Positions 35,250-43,663 of a stretch of 43,663 nt of DNA are shown piece by piece. This DNA comes from Anaerolineales bacterium. GTDB taxonomy: Bacteria; Chloroflexota; Anaerolineae; Anaerolineales; UBA4823. The notes under the pieces are model-generated. The model had not been told where the DNA came from. It saw only the letters and a program-made list of their open reading frames with translations, and made no database searches. The stretch covers positions 1 through 43,663 of the forward strand of contig JAFGQI010000080.1 of the NCBI GenBank assembly GCA_016935755.1, written 5' to 3'. The stretch's first letter is position 1; each line of letters opens with the position of its first letter. A program made the translations under genes and the position numbers.

Positions 35250-36107
35250 ATGGAAACCGTCATCGCGCTGGATGAGCTGCGCCTGGCGCGCCTGCGCCTG
35301 CCCGAGACAGTCGGCTTTGTGCCGACAATGGGCTTCCTGCATGAGGGGCATCTTTCACTGGTGCGCGCCGCCCAGGCCGAGTGCGCCAGCGTAGTGGTCA
35401 GCATTTTTGTCAACCCCACCCAGTTCGGCCCGAACGAGGACCTGGCAGCATACCCGCGCGACCTGCAGCGCGATCTGCGTATGCTGGCAGAGGCTGGGGC
35501 AGACCTGGTCTGGACGCCCACCCCCGAAATCCTCTATCCCTTTGGTTATCAGACCTGGGTGACCGTGGAGCAGATCACCCAACTGCTGGAAGGCGCCGTG
35601 CGCCCCGGCCATTTCCGCGGCGTCGCTACCGTCGTAGCCAAGCTGTTTAGCTGTGTGCGCCCCCAGCGCGCCTATTTCGGACAGAAGGATGCCCAACAGG
35701 CGGCCGTCATCCGCCGCATGGCGCAGGATTTGAACTTCGACCTGCAGGTGGTCATCTGCCCCACCAGGCGCGAGGCGGATGGGCTGGCCATGTCCAGCCG
35801 CAACACCTACCTGAGCCCGCCCGAGCGCCAGGCGGCCACGATTCTGTACCGCGCCCTGAGCGCAGCGCAGCAGGCTTTTGCTGCCGGGGAGCGCGACGCC
35901 GGGCGGCTGCGCCAGTGCATGACCGAGGTAATCCAGAGCGAACCGCTGGCGCGTTTACAGTACGCCTCCTGCGCCGACCCCGACAGCCTGCAGGAGATCG
36001 AAGGACAGATTTCTCCCGCTGGGGATCATCAGGACTGCGCCCTGCTTTCGCTGGCGGTCTACATTGGCAAGACCCGCCTGATCGACAATATTCTGCTGGG
36101 AGATTGA
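35250..36107 (+). CDS. panC: Pantothenate synthetase (pantoate-beta-alanine ligase)
   Basis: A 285-residue ligase that joins pantoate and beta-alanine with ATP. Family signatures are FVPTMGFLHEGHLSLVRAA, with the HIGH-type motif, and IFVNPTQFGPNEDLAAYPR. Then come FRGVATVVAKLF, YFGQKDAQQAAVIRRM with the second ATP-binding region, and GLAMSSRNTYLSP near the end. All catalytic stretches look complete. ATG 35250 follows the panE stop by five bases; a GTG directly in front is less likely. panD, which supplies beta-alanine, is not in the window. Confidence 0.96.
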   Translation: METVIALDELRLARLRLPETVGFVPTMGFLHEGHLSLVRAAQAECASVVVSIFVNPTQFGPNEDLAAYPRDLQRDLRMLAEAGADLVWTPTPEILYPFGYQTWVTVEQITQLLEGAVRPGHFRGVATVVAKLFSCVRPQRAYFGQKDAQQAAVIRRMAQDLNFDLQVVICPTRREADGLAMSSRNTYLSPPERQAATILYRALSAAQQAFAAGERDAGRLRQCMTEVIQSEPLARLQYASCADPDSLQEIEGQISPAGDHQDCALLSLAVYIGKTRLIDNILLGD

Positions 36108-36111
36108 TGCC

Positions 36112-36876
36112 ATGCTGCTGACGATTGACATTGGCAACACAAACCTGACCCTGGGGCTGTATGACGGCGAGAAGCTCGGCCCGCGCTGGCGGCTGGCGAC
36201 CGTGCATGATCGCATGCCCGATGAATACGGTCTGCAGTTCCTGGGCCTGCTTACCCACGCCTGCTGCCCCCCCGAAAACCTGAGCGGGGTGTGCATGGCT
36301 TCGGTCGTGCCGCCGCTGACCAGCAAGGTGGTGGAGGCGGTGCGGCAGTATCTGCTGCAGGAGCCCCTGGTGGTGGACACCGGCGTAAAAACCGGTGTGC
36401 GCATCCGCTACGAAGACCCGCGCGCCGTCGGCGCTGACCGGATTGTCGACGCCGCGGCCGTGCTGCGGCTGTACGGCGCCCCGGCCTGCGTGGTCGATTT
36501 CGGCACCGCCACCACCTTCGATGCCATCTCTGCTGGAGGGGATTACCTGGGCGGGGCCATCGCCCCCGGCATCGGCATCGCCTCCGAAGCGCTGTTCCAG
36601 CGCACCGCCAAGCTGCCCAGGGTCGACCTGCAGCGCCCACCCACGGCGATTGGACGCAATACTGTGCATGCCATGCAGTCCGGGCTGCTGTTCGGTTATG
36701 TCGGGCTGGTGGAGGGCATGGTGGCGCGCTTCCGGTCGGAGCTGGGCACCGAGATGAAAGTCATCGCCACCGGCGGCCTGGCGGAGATCGTGGCCAGAGA
36801 GACCGAAGCGATCCAGATCATCGCCCCCTGGCTGACCCTGGATGGCCTGCGCATCGTGTGGGAATTAAACCACTAA
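36112..36876 (+). CDS. coaX: Type III pantothenate kinase
   Basis: A 254-residue kinase that phosphorylates pantothenate in the first committed step to coenzyme A. It begins LLTIDIGNTNLTLGLYDG, the ATP-binding motif of the ASKHA fold. EDPRAVGADRIVDAAA and VVDFGTATTFDAIS, with the catalytic aspartate region, follow. GGAIAPGIGIASEAL and VIATGGLAEI are typical of the type III enzyme rather than the bacterial PanK-I. It lies four bases after panC, completing a run from ketoisovalerate to 4'-phosphopantothenate. Confidence 0.96.
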   Translation: MLLTIDIGNTNLTLGLYDGEKLGPRWRLATVHDRMPDEYGLQFLGLLTHACCPPENLSGVCMASVVPPLTSKVVEAVRQYLLQEPLVVDTGVKTGVRIRYEDPRAVGADRIVDAAAVLRLYGAPACVVDFGTATTFDAISAGGDYLGGAIAPGIGIASEALFQRTAKLPRVDLQRPPTAIGRNTVHAMQSGLLFGYVGLVEGMVARFRSELGTEMKVIATGGLAEIVARETEAIQIIAPWLTLDGLRIVWELNH

Positions 36877-36913
36877 GTTACGGGGTTCAACAGAAATACA
36901 ATTTCGGGAATTA

Positions 36914-36922
36914 TGGTATATT
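36914..36922 (+). promoter_or_regulatory. Extended -10-like TGGTATATT upstream of the restriction-modification gene
   Basis: TG-G-TATATT ends nine bases before GTG 36932 and 42 bases before ATG 36965. The surrounding gap after coaX is AT-rich and no terminator is seen in it. No clear -35. Confidence 0.35.
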
Positions 36923-36964
36923 CAATAATCTGTGTCTTGGTCATTATCCATCAATCGAGTGAAA

Positions 36965-39517
36965 ATGGCTTTTTGGGATCATTCTGAAGATCTGACCACC
37001 TTTAGTTTTAATCTCGGCAGCAACGCTCTCAAAAACCGGCCTGAGAAAAATCTAAAAGAGAAGGGACAGTTTCTTACCCCTCCCTCCGTTGCTGCCTATA
37101 TGGCGCGTCAACTTGGGCCAATTCGCGATGGAGGGCGGTTGTTGGAACCAGCGATTGGCTCTGGCACACTGGCTTGTGCCATTATCGAGCGCTTAATTGC
37201 CGAGGGAGAACCAATAGATCTATGGATCGATGGTTTTGAAATTGATCCAGAGCTATGCAAGGCATCGCAAATATCTCTCGAAAAAGCGGCTGCAAAAGCT
37301 AAACTCTCAGGAATTAATATTTATTGGCAAGTTTTTGAAAGCGATTTCGCACTTACATGCGCCCCATTACCTCAGGCATCTCTATTTCCCAATTATGGGC
37401 CTAGTGAAAGTCCGTATGATTACATAATTGCCAATCCTCCATACTTCAAACTTAACAGCACGGATCATCGTTCAAAGATTTCTATCGGAAAGATAGCTGG
37501 ACACACAAACATCTATACGCTCTTTATGGCTATAGCAACCAGATTGCTCTTGCCTGGAGGTCATGCATGTTTTATTGTGCCACGCAGCTTTTGTTCTGGA
37601 ATGTATTTTGCCAAATTTAGGAAGGATTTTTTCCAGACAACACGTCCCATTGCCTTCCATATTTTTGAGTCTCGTGATGATGTTTTTCGAGATGATGAAA
37701 TCCTTCAAGAAAATATCATCATTACTTTTGAAAAACGCACACACTCAAAAAAAAACATTCAACAAGAAGATACTATTAGTATCTCCTCTTCAAGAAACAC
37801 CTACGAATTATCAGGGGCCGTCATTACACGAAACATCACAACGAAACAATTTATCTTTGATAACAACAACCTATTTTTATTCAGGCTACCAACTGGTGTT
37901 TTAGATGAAATAATCCTAGAAGCAATGGATCAGTGGGATAGTTCGTTGGATCAATTGGGGCTAGATGTTTCTACCGGCCCAGTAGTACCATTTCGTTCTA
38001 CCCCTTACTTATTGCCTATCAGCAGTACTAGATACGGAACTGCTGTTCCCTTACTTTGGATGCAACATATCAAGCCTCAACGAATCACTTGGCCATTGGA
38101 GGGTTTTGGTAAACCTCAAGCTGTCAGCATCGATCAGAAAACATTACTAATCCCGAATTCGAACTATGTAATCCTTCGACGATTCAGTGCCAAAGAAGAT
38201 CGTCGTCGGTTGATTGCTGCCCCATTCATAAATGACCAGTTCAATTTTGAGTTTATTGGCCTGGAAAACCACCTGAATTACATCTACCGAAAACGTGGAA
38301 GCCTGGAAATCATAGAAGCAATAGGGCTTTCAGCTTTGTTAAATAGTGCATTAATTGACCGCTATTTCCGAATTGTCAACGGAAATACTCAGGTAAATGC
38401 TGTTGAACTACGAGCCTTGCCTTTTCCTCCTATGGAAATTATCTGGAAAATTGGCAACTCAGCTCAAGAAAATCACATTGCATCAACCGATAATATTGAC
38501 CATATTATCTTTCCAATATTGCAGGAAAGTGGTTATCTACCTGAAGACTTTCCGCTAATCCAGGAGACTCGCATTATTATGGGAAAAGTAGAACAAGCTC
38601 AAGAAATTCTGAATGACCTTGGCTTACCAAAAGCGCAGCAAAATGAAATATCTGCTTTGACTTTGCTGATTTTGGCTCAACTCTCCGAAGATACACCCTG
38701 GAGTGAGTCAATAATAAGAAGTTTACGCATTCATGATATCATCATAGAGATTCAAAATCGCTATGGTAGAACATATGCAGAAAACACAAGAGAATCCATC
38801 CGACGTCAGGTATTACACCAATTTGAACAAGCAGGGATTGTAGAACGGAATCGAGATAATCCATCCCTGGCAATTAATAGTCCTCTAACGCACTATTCAC
38901 TTACAGAGATTATCTTACATACATTGCAACAATACAACACTCCTGCATGGCAAGAGGCTGTTGATGCTTTTCTGGACGCTAAGGGTGGACTGTTACAACT
39001 TTATCTGAAATCACGCGACCAGAACAAAGTACCGCTGAGAATTGCAGAAGGAGCAGAATACCGTTTATCGCCTGGAAAGCATAATGAACTCGAGGCCGCC
39101 ATTGTTCATGAATTCGGCCCACGTTTTGCGGCAGGTAGTTCAGTCCTTTATATAGGAGATGCTGCAAACAAAGTCCTTATACTCAACGAAAAGGGCTTTG
39201 AAGAACTTGGTGTAGTTGTTGCAAGCCATGGAAAATTACCAGATATCGTTCTTTATGATCAACAGCGGAATTGGATTTATCTGATTGAAGCAGTCACTTC
39301 ACATGGCCCGGTTTCGCCTAAACGACAAGTCGAGTTAGAAGAATTATTCTGTAACTGTAAATCTTCTCGTGTCTATGTTACTGCATTCCTGGATTTTAAG
39401 ACCTTCAGGAAATTCATCTCTGAGATTGCCTGGGAAACCGAAGTCTGGATTGCAGAAATCCCCGACCACCTGATCCATTTCAATGGTGAAAAATTTTTAG
39501 GACCAACTCCGCCATAG
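36965..39517 (+). CDS. Fused N6-adenine DNA methyltransferase and BsuBI/PstI-family restriction endonuclease
   Basis: An 850-residue one-chain restriction-modification enzyme. The methylase half has GQFLTPPSVAAYMA, SAM motif I EPAIGSG at 61-67, and catalytic motif IV N157-P-P-Y160. A target-recognition-like middle part follows, then a helical segment (ESIRRQVLHQFEQAGIVERN) like the N-terminal part of BsuBI/PstI enzymes. The nuclease domain ends the protein: P759-D760, then IYLIE775AVTSHGPVSPKRQ, which is the BsuBI_PstI signature. The gene is much AT-richer than coaX and Sua5 on either side, suggesting acquisition by transfer. The start is either ATG 36965 or GTG 36932. Its TAG shares a base with the GTG of the next gene. 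Target specificity is unknown. Confidence 0.9.
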   Translation: MAFWDHSEDLTTFSFNLGSNALKNRPEKNLKEKGQFLTPPSVAAYMARQLGPIRDGGRLLEPAIGSGTLACAIIERLIAEGEPIDLWIDGFEIDPELCKASQISLEKAAAKAKLSGINIYWQVFESDFALTCAPLPQASLFPNYGPSESPYDYIIANPPYFKLNSTDHRSKISIGKIAGHTNIYTLFMAIATRLLLPGGHACFIVPRSFCSGMYFAKFRKDFFQTTRPIAFHIFESRDDVFRDDEILQENIIITFEKRTHSKKNIQQEDTISISSSRNTYELSGAVITRNITTKQFIFDNNNLFLFRLPTGVLDEIILEAMDQWDSSLDQLGLDVSTGPVVPFRSTPYLLPISSTRYGTAVPLLWMQHIKPQRITWPLEGFGKPQAVSIDQKTLLIPNSNYVILRRFSAKEDRRRLIAAPFINDQFNFEFIGLENHLNYIYRKRGSLEIIEAIGLSALLNSALIDRYFRIVNGNTQVNAVELRALPFPPMEIIWKIGNSAQENHIASTDNIDHIIFPILQESGYLPEDFPLIQETRIIMGKVEQAQEILNDLGLPKAQQNEISALTLLILAQLSEDTPWSESIIRSLRIHDIIIEIQNRYGRTYAENTRESIRRQVLHQFEQAGIVERNRDNPSLAINSPLTHYSLTEIILHTLQQYNTPAWQEAVDAFLDAKGGLLQLYLKSRDQNKVPLRIAEGAEYRLSPGKHNELEAAIVHEFGPRFAAGSSVLYIGDAANKVLILNEKGFEELGVVVASHGKLPDIVLYDQQRNWIYLIEAVTSHGPVSPKRQVELEELFCNCKSSRVYVTAFLDFKTFRKFISEIAWETEVWIAEIPDHLIHFNGEKFLGPTPP

Positions 39518-40134
39518 TGCCAACATTAATAGTATCTTCAAACCATCCTAAAGCAGTTGAAAGCGCCATAGAACTTTTGAATCATGGCGGGCTGGTGGCC
39601 TTTCCCACCGACACGGTTTATGGGCTGGGGGCGATGCTGTCCGACCCGCAGGCCATCGACCAGCTGTTTATTGCTAAGGGCCGCGAGGCCGACAAAGCCA
39701 TCGCGGTGCTGCTGGGCAGTCTCGAGCAGCTGCCCCAGGTAGCCAGTGAAATGAGCCCTATGGCGCGCCGGTTGGCGCAGGTCTTCTGGCCCGGACCGCT
39801 CACCCTGGTGGTGGCCCGTCATCCAGATTTGCCTGCCAACCTGTCACCCAATCCAACCGTCGGTGTGCGCATGCCCGACCACCCGGCAGCCCTGACGCTG
39901 CTCAACCTGGCCGGGCCTCTGGCTGTCACCTCAGCCAATCTTTCCGGACAGCCCAGCACCTGCACCGCCCAGGAGGTTTACGCCCAACTGGCGGGGCGCG
40001 TCCCGCTCATCCTGGATGGCGGGCCGACTCCCGGCGGTACGCCCTCCACCGTGGTGGACTGCACCCGCGCCGAGCCTCTGATCTTGCGTCCAGGGCAAAT
40101 TTCACGGGATCAAATCTGGGCTGCGGTTAATTGA
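39517..40134 (+). CDS. Threonylcarbamoyl-AMP synthase (Sua5/YrdC/YwlC family)
   Basis: A 205-residue short-form enzyme that makes threonylcarbamoyl-AMP for the t6A37 modification of tRNAs. Signatures are GGLVAFPTDTVYGLGAML, with the conserved PTxTxYGLG, and AKGREADKAIAVLLG with the KxR nucleotide-binding pair. MARRLAQVFWPGPLTLV and VTSANLSGQPS, with the SxN motif, follow. GTG 39517 overlaps the last base of the preceding stop. The first 60 bases are AT-rich like the neighbour upstream and the rest is GC-rich like the chromosome, so the join may run inside this gene's 5' end. The C-terminal Sua5 extension is absent, as in TsaC-type proteins. Confidence 0.94.
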   Translation: MPTLIVSSNHPKAVESAIELLNHGGLVAFPTDTVYGLGAMLSDPQAIDQLFIAKGREADKAIAVLLGSLEQLPQVASEMSPMARRLAQVFWPGPLTLVVARHPDLPANLSPNPTVGVRMPDHPAALTLLNLAGPLAVTSANLSGQPSTCTAQEVYAQLAGRVPLILDGGPTPGGTPSTVVDCTRAEPLILRPGQISRDQIWAAVN

Positions 40135-40137
40135 AAA

Positions 40138-40156
40138 GAGCGAGATTACCTCGCTC
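40138..40156 (-). terminator. Hairpin with U-tract on the minus strand, after Sua5
   Basis: GAGCGAG (40138-40144) pairs with CTCGCTC (40150-40156) around a five-base loop. Read on the minus strand it is followed by TTTTCAA, so it would stop readthrough from the histidine kinase operon into the Sua5 gene. Confidence 0.5.
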
Positions 40157-40239
40157 ACTCTCATAGAACCTTTAATCTGACTTCATGCCTGCTTCACGTC
40201 CCTGGGTATAATAGGAAGCATAGCATTCTCCTTACATAC

Positions 40240-40288
40240 AAAACCGCGGTCGGGTAGGAATGGCGAGCCTGCCCCAAACGCGGTTTTT
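40240..40288. terminator. Two-part palindrome between Sua5 and histidine kinase genes
   Basis: AAAACCGCG (40240-40248) pairs exactly with CGCGGTTTT (40279-40287). Inside, GGGTAGG can pair with CCTGCCC with one G-U pair, around AATGGCGAG. On the plus strand TTTTTGTG follows, and on the minus strand TTTTG, so it can terminate both convergent transcripts. The inner part resembles a degenerate dispersed REP-like palindrome. Confidence 0.65.
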
Positions 40289-40292
40289 GTGT

Positions 40293-42671
40293 TTAAGCGG
40301 CTGACTCAGGCAGTTCTGCCTGTGGGGCCTCAGGCGGGGTCTGCGGAGCGGACGGCGGTGCAGCCGGGACTGCCTCGTCAGGCGCCGGGTTGCGCCGCAA
40401 GGGCAGCATCACATGGAATTTACTGCCGGGGCAGGTTTCCTCATCATGCCCGGGACTTTCCACCCAAACTTTGCCCTGGTGCGCCTCCACAATGCCCCTG
40501 GCAATCGCCAGGCCCAGGCCTGAGCCGCCCCCCTTGAACTTGGTCTTGCCGGAAGAATGCAGCGCCAGCTCCCCCGTCTGATAAAACTTGACGAAGATCA
40601 GATCCTGGAAGCGGGGATCAATGCCGATCCCGGTATCCTCCACCACGATTTCCACCCCGCCCTGTAGAAAACCGGACTCTACTGGTTCGGCATCCGGCTG
40701 GCCGGCTGTCTGGGCGGGCAGCGCCTGGCCATAGATCATGATCCTGCCGCCATCCGGTGTGTATTTGATCGCGTTGACCACCAGATGATAAAACACCTTG
40801 CGCAGGGCATCCTTATCTCCCAATACCGCTGGCAGTTCCTTCAAATCGATCAATTCCACCGTCAGCTTTCGCTCCTGACAGGCCTTTTTCAGCTCATTGT
40901 ACACCGAGCGGACCAGCTCATTCAAGCGAACCGGCTGAGTGTCCAATTCCAGGGCGCGCATGTCAATCTTGGCCATATCCAGCATGCTGTCCACAATTTC
41001 ATGCAGGCGCACCGTGCCGGTATGGATCTTTGAAAGCAGCTGGCTGTGATAGGAATTCGCCTGCAGGGCGGGATCATCCAGCAGCATCTGGCTTGACCCG
41101 CTGATCAAAGTCAGCGGGGTGCGCAGTTCATGCGAGGCAATGCTGATAAAGTCCGACTTGGTGCGATCCAGGCGCTCCAGGTGGCGGTTGGCCTGGTCGA
41201 GGGCAGAGAAGGCCCGGCGGAAGTCGTTGTTCAGCCGCACCAGACCTTCCACCAGGCGGGTGTTTTCCAGCGCCACTGCCGTCTGATCCGCGATCGTGCT
41301 CAATAAATCCAGATCCTGGTCGGTAAAGACTGCGCCAGATATTTTCGGCCCCAGGCATAACAGCCCAATCCAATCCTTCTTGGTGTGGATTGGGACAAAA
41401 ACTTCCACATCGAGATTATTCAGCCAGGCGCGTTCATCCAGGGGCAGCATACGAAAACGGGCGGCGAAATCGATCTCGGGCTGGGTGACCGGTTTGTATT
41501 CCGCCATGAAAAAGCGGGCCAGCGGGCTGTCATCGCTGAGCCAACCCATGGGCGGATCGGCACCGCCCATCCCTTTGGCCCCGCGCAGGAAATAATAGTT
41601 GCGCCCATCCGCCCCTTTTTCCTGATTCACCAGGAACAGGAAACCCCGGTCAACTTCCATCAGCTCGCTGGCAGTGCCTACCGCAACGGTCGCCAGCAGC
41701 TGCAGATCCAGGATGTTGGTGATGCTCTGGCTGTACTGGCGCATCAGATAGGTCGGGTCGAAATCCTCGCCAAAAATCCACCAGTCGATCATTTTCTGAA
41801 TCCAGCGCATAACCGGGTCAAAGATCAGCACCAGGAAAAAGGCCAGCGCCAGGCCCGCCAGCAGAGGGCTGGCGCCTGGGGAGTCGCGCAGGATCAGCTG
41901 GGCGATCACCAGACAGATGGTGTAGAGCACCACGGCGATACTGGTGAAGATCAGGAAGCTGAGCAGCCGCCGCACCAGGTGCCCAAAATAAGGCAGGCGC
42001 GGCATGGCAATGACATACACCGCGATCATGCTGCCCGCCAGGCGCAAGGCGCAGCCGGCGGTGGTCGAACCGCCAAAGACAAGCCCATCCCCCACCACTG
42101 TCAGGATGATCACCAGCGCCCAGTACGACAGCGAAGCATAATGCCGGGTCTTGCGGATCATCGCCTGGAAAATCAGCACTGTCGCCCAAATCATGAAAAC
42201 CGCCCAGCCGATAACCCACAGGGCAAAAACCAGGGTCGTGCGCGGCAGGATGCCGCTGCCGTCCATCGACAGAGTCCCTGGCAGGTGGAAAGGATTTAGA
42301 TCTACCACCAGCATGGCGATCAGCCAGAGCAGCCCAAACAGCCACCCCCAGCCGGGCGGCAGAAATCCACCCGCGACCCGTCTGGCCAGCGATGTTTTGG
42401 TTCCAAAGAAAGCCCTGGTGAGCGCCAAAAAACAGGCCGCCAGGGCAAACAAACCATAATAAGGGAAGCGGTCCAGGAAGCCATCCGCCAGGAACGCCAG
42501 CCAGCCCAGATGTCGCGCGGCCAGCTCCAGCGACCAGACCATCGAGAGCAGCATATACACCAGCAGCGCCCAGGCTGCATGGGGATGGTAGCTGCGCCTC
42601 CAGAATGCCACCACCGCGTTCAGCAGGTAGAGCGCGCCAGCCGCTAAGGTGATGGTGGACAGTAAATCCAT
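40293..42671 (-). CDS. Membrane-bound sensor histidine kinase with GAF domain
   Basis: A 792-residue sensor. The first 280 residues or so hold eight or nine hydrophobic helices. A GAF-like domain follows (residues about 310-470, ending in LLSTIADQTAVALENTRL). HisKA has SIASHELRTPLTLISG with H514 as phosphoacceptor. HATPase_c shows the N box VVNAIKYTPDGG, VEDTGIGIDPRF and GGGSGLGLAIARGIVEAHQG. The last 30 residues are Pro/Ala-rich. I chose ATG 42671, which leaves a 4-base gap after the glucokinase stop; an earlier in-frame start at 42722 would overlap that gene. No response regulator is visible in the window. The signal is unknown. Confidence 0.9.
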   Translation of the reverse strand: MDLLSTITLAAGALYLLNAVVAFWRRSYHPHAAWALLVYMLLSMVWSLELAARHLGWLAFLADGFLDRFPYYGLFALAACFLALTRAFFGTKTSLARRVAGGFLPPGWGWLFGLLWLIAMLVVDLNPFHLPGTLSMDGSGILPRTTLVFALWVIGWAVFMIWATVLIFQAMIRKTRHYASLSYWALVIILTVVGDGLVFGGSTTAGCALRLAGSMIAVYVIAMPRLPYFGHLVRRLLSFLIFTSIAVVLYTICLVIAQLILRDSPGASPLLAGLALAFFLVLIFDPVMRWIQKMIDWWIFGEDFDPTYLMRQYSQSITNILDLQLLATVAVGTASELMEVDRGFLFLVNQEKGADGRNYYFLRGAKGMGGADPPMGWLSDDSPLARFFMAEYKPVTQPEIDFAARFRMLPLDERAWLNNLDVEVFVPIHTKKDWIGLLCLGPKISGAVFTDQDLDLLSTIADQTAVALENTRLVEGLVRLNNDFRRAFSALDQANRHLERLDRTKSDFISIASHELRTPLTLISGSSQMLLDDPALQANSYHSQLLSKIHTGTVRLHEIVDSMLDMAKIDMRALELDTQPVRLNELVRSVYNELKKACQERKLTVELIDLKELPAVLGDKDALRKVFYHLVVNAIKYTPDGGRIMIYGQALPAQTAGQPDAEPVESGFLQGGVEIVVEDTGIGIDPRFQDLIFVKFYQTGELALHSSGKTKFKGGGSGLGLAIARGIVEAHQGKVWVESPGHDEETCPGSKFHVMLPLRRNPAPDEAVPAAPPSAPQTPPEAPQAELPESAA

Positions 42672-42675
42672 CAAA

Positions 42676-43422
42676 TCAGGACTCTGCCAGGTAAGTTTTG
42701 GCTGCCAGGGCTGCCCCCACAATGCCCGCTTCGTTTAGCAGCTGCGCCGGGACAACTTCCGCCCGCACAGTGAGCTGGTCGCGGAACTGGTCAAACTGCT
42801 TACAGGCGCCGCCGCCCAGGATGAACAGATCCGGCCAGAATAAATGCTCCAGCCGCTGCAGATATTCGTTGAACCGCTTGCCCCATTTTTTCCAGCTCAG
42901 CTTGTCGCGCTTCCGCGCCGCATCGGCGGCGCGCAGCTCGGCGTCAGCGCCATTGATTTCCAGATGCCCAAGCTCCGTATTGGGCAGCAGCAGGCCATTA
43001 TTAAACAGGGCCGTACCCAGCCCGGTGCCGATGGTCACAATCATCACCACGCCCATGCGGCCGCGCCCGGCGCCAAAGCTCATCTCAGCCAGCCCGGCAG
43101 CATCGGCGTCATTAATCACATAGACCGGACAGCCAGTGGCATCCGAGAAGAGCGCTGCCACATTCGTGCCAATCCATTTCTTGTGGATATTGGCCGCCGT
43201 CTCGGCCACGCCTGCGTGGATCGGCGCAGGAAAGCCGCAGCCGATTGGGCCATGCCAATCAAAATGCTGGGCGATCTCGGCGACGACTTTCGCCACCACC
43301 GGCGGCTTGGAAGGTTCAGGGGTCGGAATGCGGAAGCGCTCGGCGGTCAGGCTGCCGGTATCAATATCCACCAGAGCGCCCTTGATCCCCGAGCCGCCGA
43401 TGTCAATGCCTAAGATCTCCAT
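42676..43422 (-). CDS. ppgK: ROK-family polyphosphate-glucokinase-like protein
   Basis: A 248-residue kinase with the layout of polyphosphate glucokinase. [17 protein letters not shown] is the phosphate-binding loop and [18 protein letters not shown] carries the catalytic aspartate. [15 protein letters not shown] is the second phosphate loop and [12 protein letters not shown] is typical of PpgK. These enzymes phosphorylate glucose with polyphosphate or ATP; which is used here cannot be read. ATG 43422 was chosen for GGAGG five bases upstream; open-frame starts at 43473 and 43434 are not supported. It is the first gene of a two-gene minus-strand operon with the histidine kinase. Confidence 0.9.
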   Translation of the reverse strand: MEILGIDIGGSGIKGALVDIDTGSLTAERFRIPTPEPSKPPVVAKVVAEIAQHFDWHGPIGCGFPAPIHAGVAETAANIHKKWIGTNVAALFSDATGCPVYVINDADAAGLAEMSFGAGRGRMGVVMIVTIGTGLGTALFNNGLLLPNTELGHLEINGADAELRAADAARKRDKLSWKKWGKRFNEYLQRLEHLFWPDLFILGGGACKQFDQFRDQLTVRAEVVPAQLLNEAGIVGAALAAKTYLAES

Positions 43423-43442
43423 TTGGGCCTCCATATGCGTTG

Positions 43443-43448
43443 ATTCTA
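43443..43448 (-). promoter_or_regulatory. Candidate -10 TAGAAT for the ppgK operon
   Basis: On the minus strand TAGAAT lies about 21 bases before ATG 43422, predicting a start near 43436. An alternative TATAAT lies at 43476-43481, with TTGGTA 19 bases further upstream. Which one is used is open. Confidence 0.35.
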
Positions 43449-43663
43449 TCCACGAGAGAAGCTGCTCACCCATTAATTATATCGCCATTCCAGAAGAATA
43501 TACCAACACGATCAGATATCGCCGTTCACATGAATCTGGCTGGAAGCAGTCATCCACATTTTTTCTGGCCGCCTTTCTGATGTTCGGACAAGAGTTCGGA
43601 CATCGAGAAGGGAAAAAGCCTCGAAGAGGGTAAACTTGGTTTTCCACTACCATCTTTATCAAC
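43449..43663. other. Non-coding stretch at the window end
   Basis: No convincing gene is seen. It contains a 9-base direct repeat GTTCGGACA at 43582-43590 and 43594-43602 (12-base period), which might be a regulator site upstream of ppgK or chance. An open frame on the minus strand up to 43662 has no start signal and no recognisable content. Confidence 0.4.

Noticed and set aside
42672-42722. Upstream start of the histidine kinase
   Set aside because: It would overlap the ppgK coding end by 47 bases; MDLLSTIT at 42671 leads directly into the first membrane helix.
43477-43662. 61-codon minus-strand frame at the window end
   Set aside because: No ribosome site and no recognisable sequence; it lies where the ppgK promoter is expected.

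Overview
The window reads as a chromosomal segment of a GC-rich bacterium, most likely a Chloroflexota member of the Anaerolineae type. This is an inference from several clues: many multidomain glycosyltransferases, a polyphosphate-glucokinase-like ROK protein, a pan operon with a candidate pan-motif leader RNA (a class reported from Chloroflexi among others), and TAGAAT-type -10 elements. No rRNA, tRNA, CRISPR array or insertion sequence was recognised.

Layout. (1) 1-20560, plus strand: a surface-polysaccharide cluster. It opens with dTDP-rhamnose genes (rfbC partial, rfbA, rfbD). A SAM methyltransferase follows, then six glycosyltransferases: a GT4-like/coiled-coil/GT2 fusion, GT4, GT2, a PqqD-like/GT2 fusion, GT4 and GT2. 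Next come two tandem copies of a [Wzz-like chain-length protein + Wzy_C/O-antigen-ligase-like protein] pair and a large GT39-like membrane glycosyltransferase. Many junctions are ATGA/TTGA overlaps, so it behaves as one long operon. (2) 20569-22734: a membrane-anchored HExxH metalloprotease with its own extended -10, ending at a perfect hairpin shared with a convergent YtxH-like gene. (3) 23101-32364: a three-gene operon (838 aa, 317 aa, 1851 aa). The last protein is a single-chain DnaQ-like exonuclease, DinG/XPD-type Fe-S helicase and RecQ helicase. The two upstream proteins have no recognisable family but appear to carry winged-helix-like segments, and a Mrr_N-like remnant lies in the leader. 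This is the best candidate in the window for an undescribed DNA-processing or defence system. (4) 32491-33225: a sulfotransferase-like gene, probably leaderless. (5) 33232-36876: panB-panE-panC-coaX, taking ketoisovalerate and beta-alanine to 4'-phosphopantothenate, preceded by a structured leader RNA. (6) 36965-39517: an AT-rich one-polypeptide restriction-modification enzyme (N6-adenine methylase plus BsuBI/PstI endonuclease), overlapping the start of a Sua5/TsaC gene by one base. (7) 40293-43422, minus strand: a ROK glucokinase followed by a membrane GAF histidine kinase, convergent with Sua5 across two hairpins.

How it works together. Regions 1-2 probably build and process a cell-surface glycan containing rhamnose. 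Regions 3 and 6 are accessory DNA-processing loci lying on either side of the housekeeping pantothenate operon. Regions 5 and 7 are core metabolism and signalling. All family calls come from motif recognition by eye; no database search was run.
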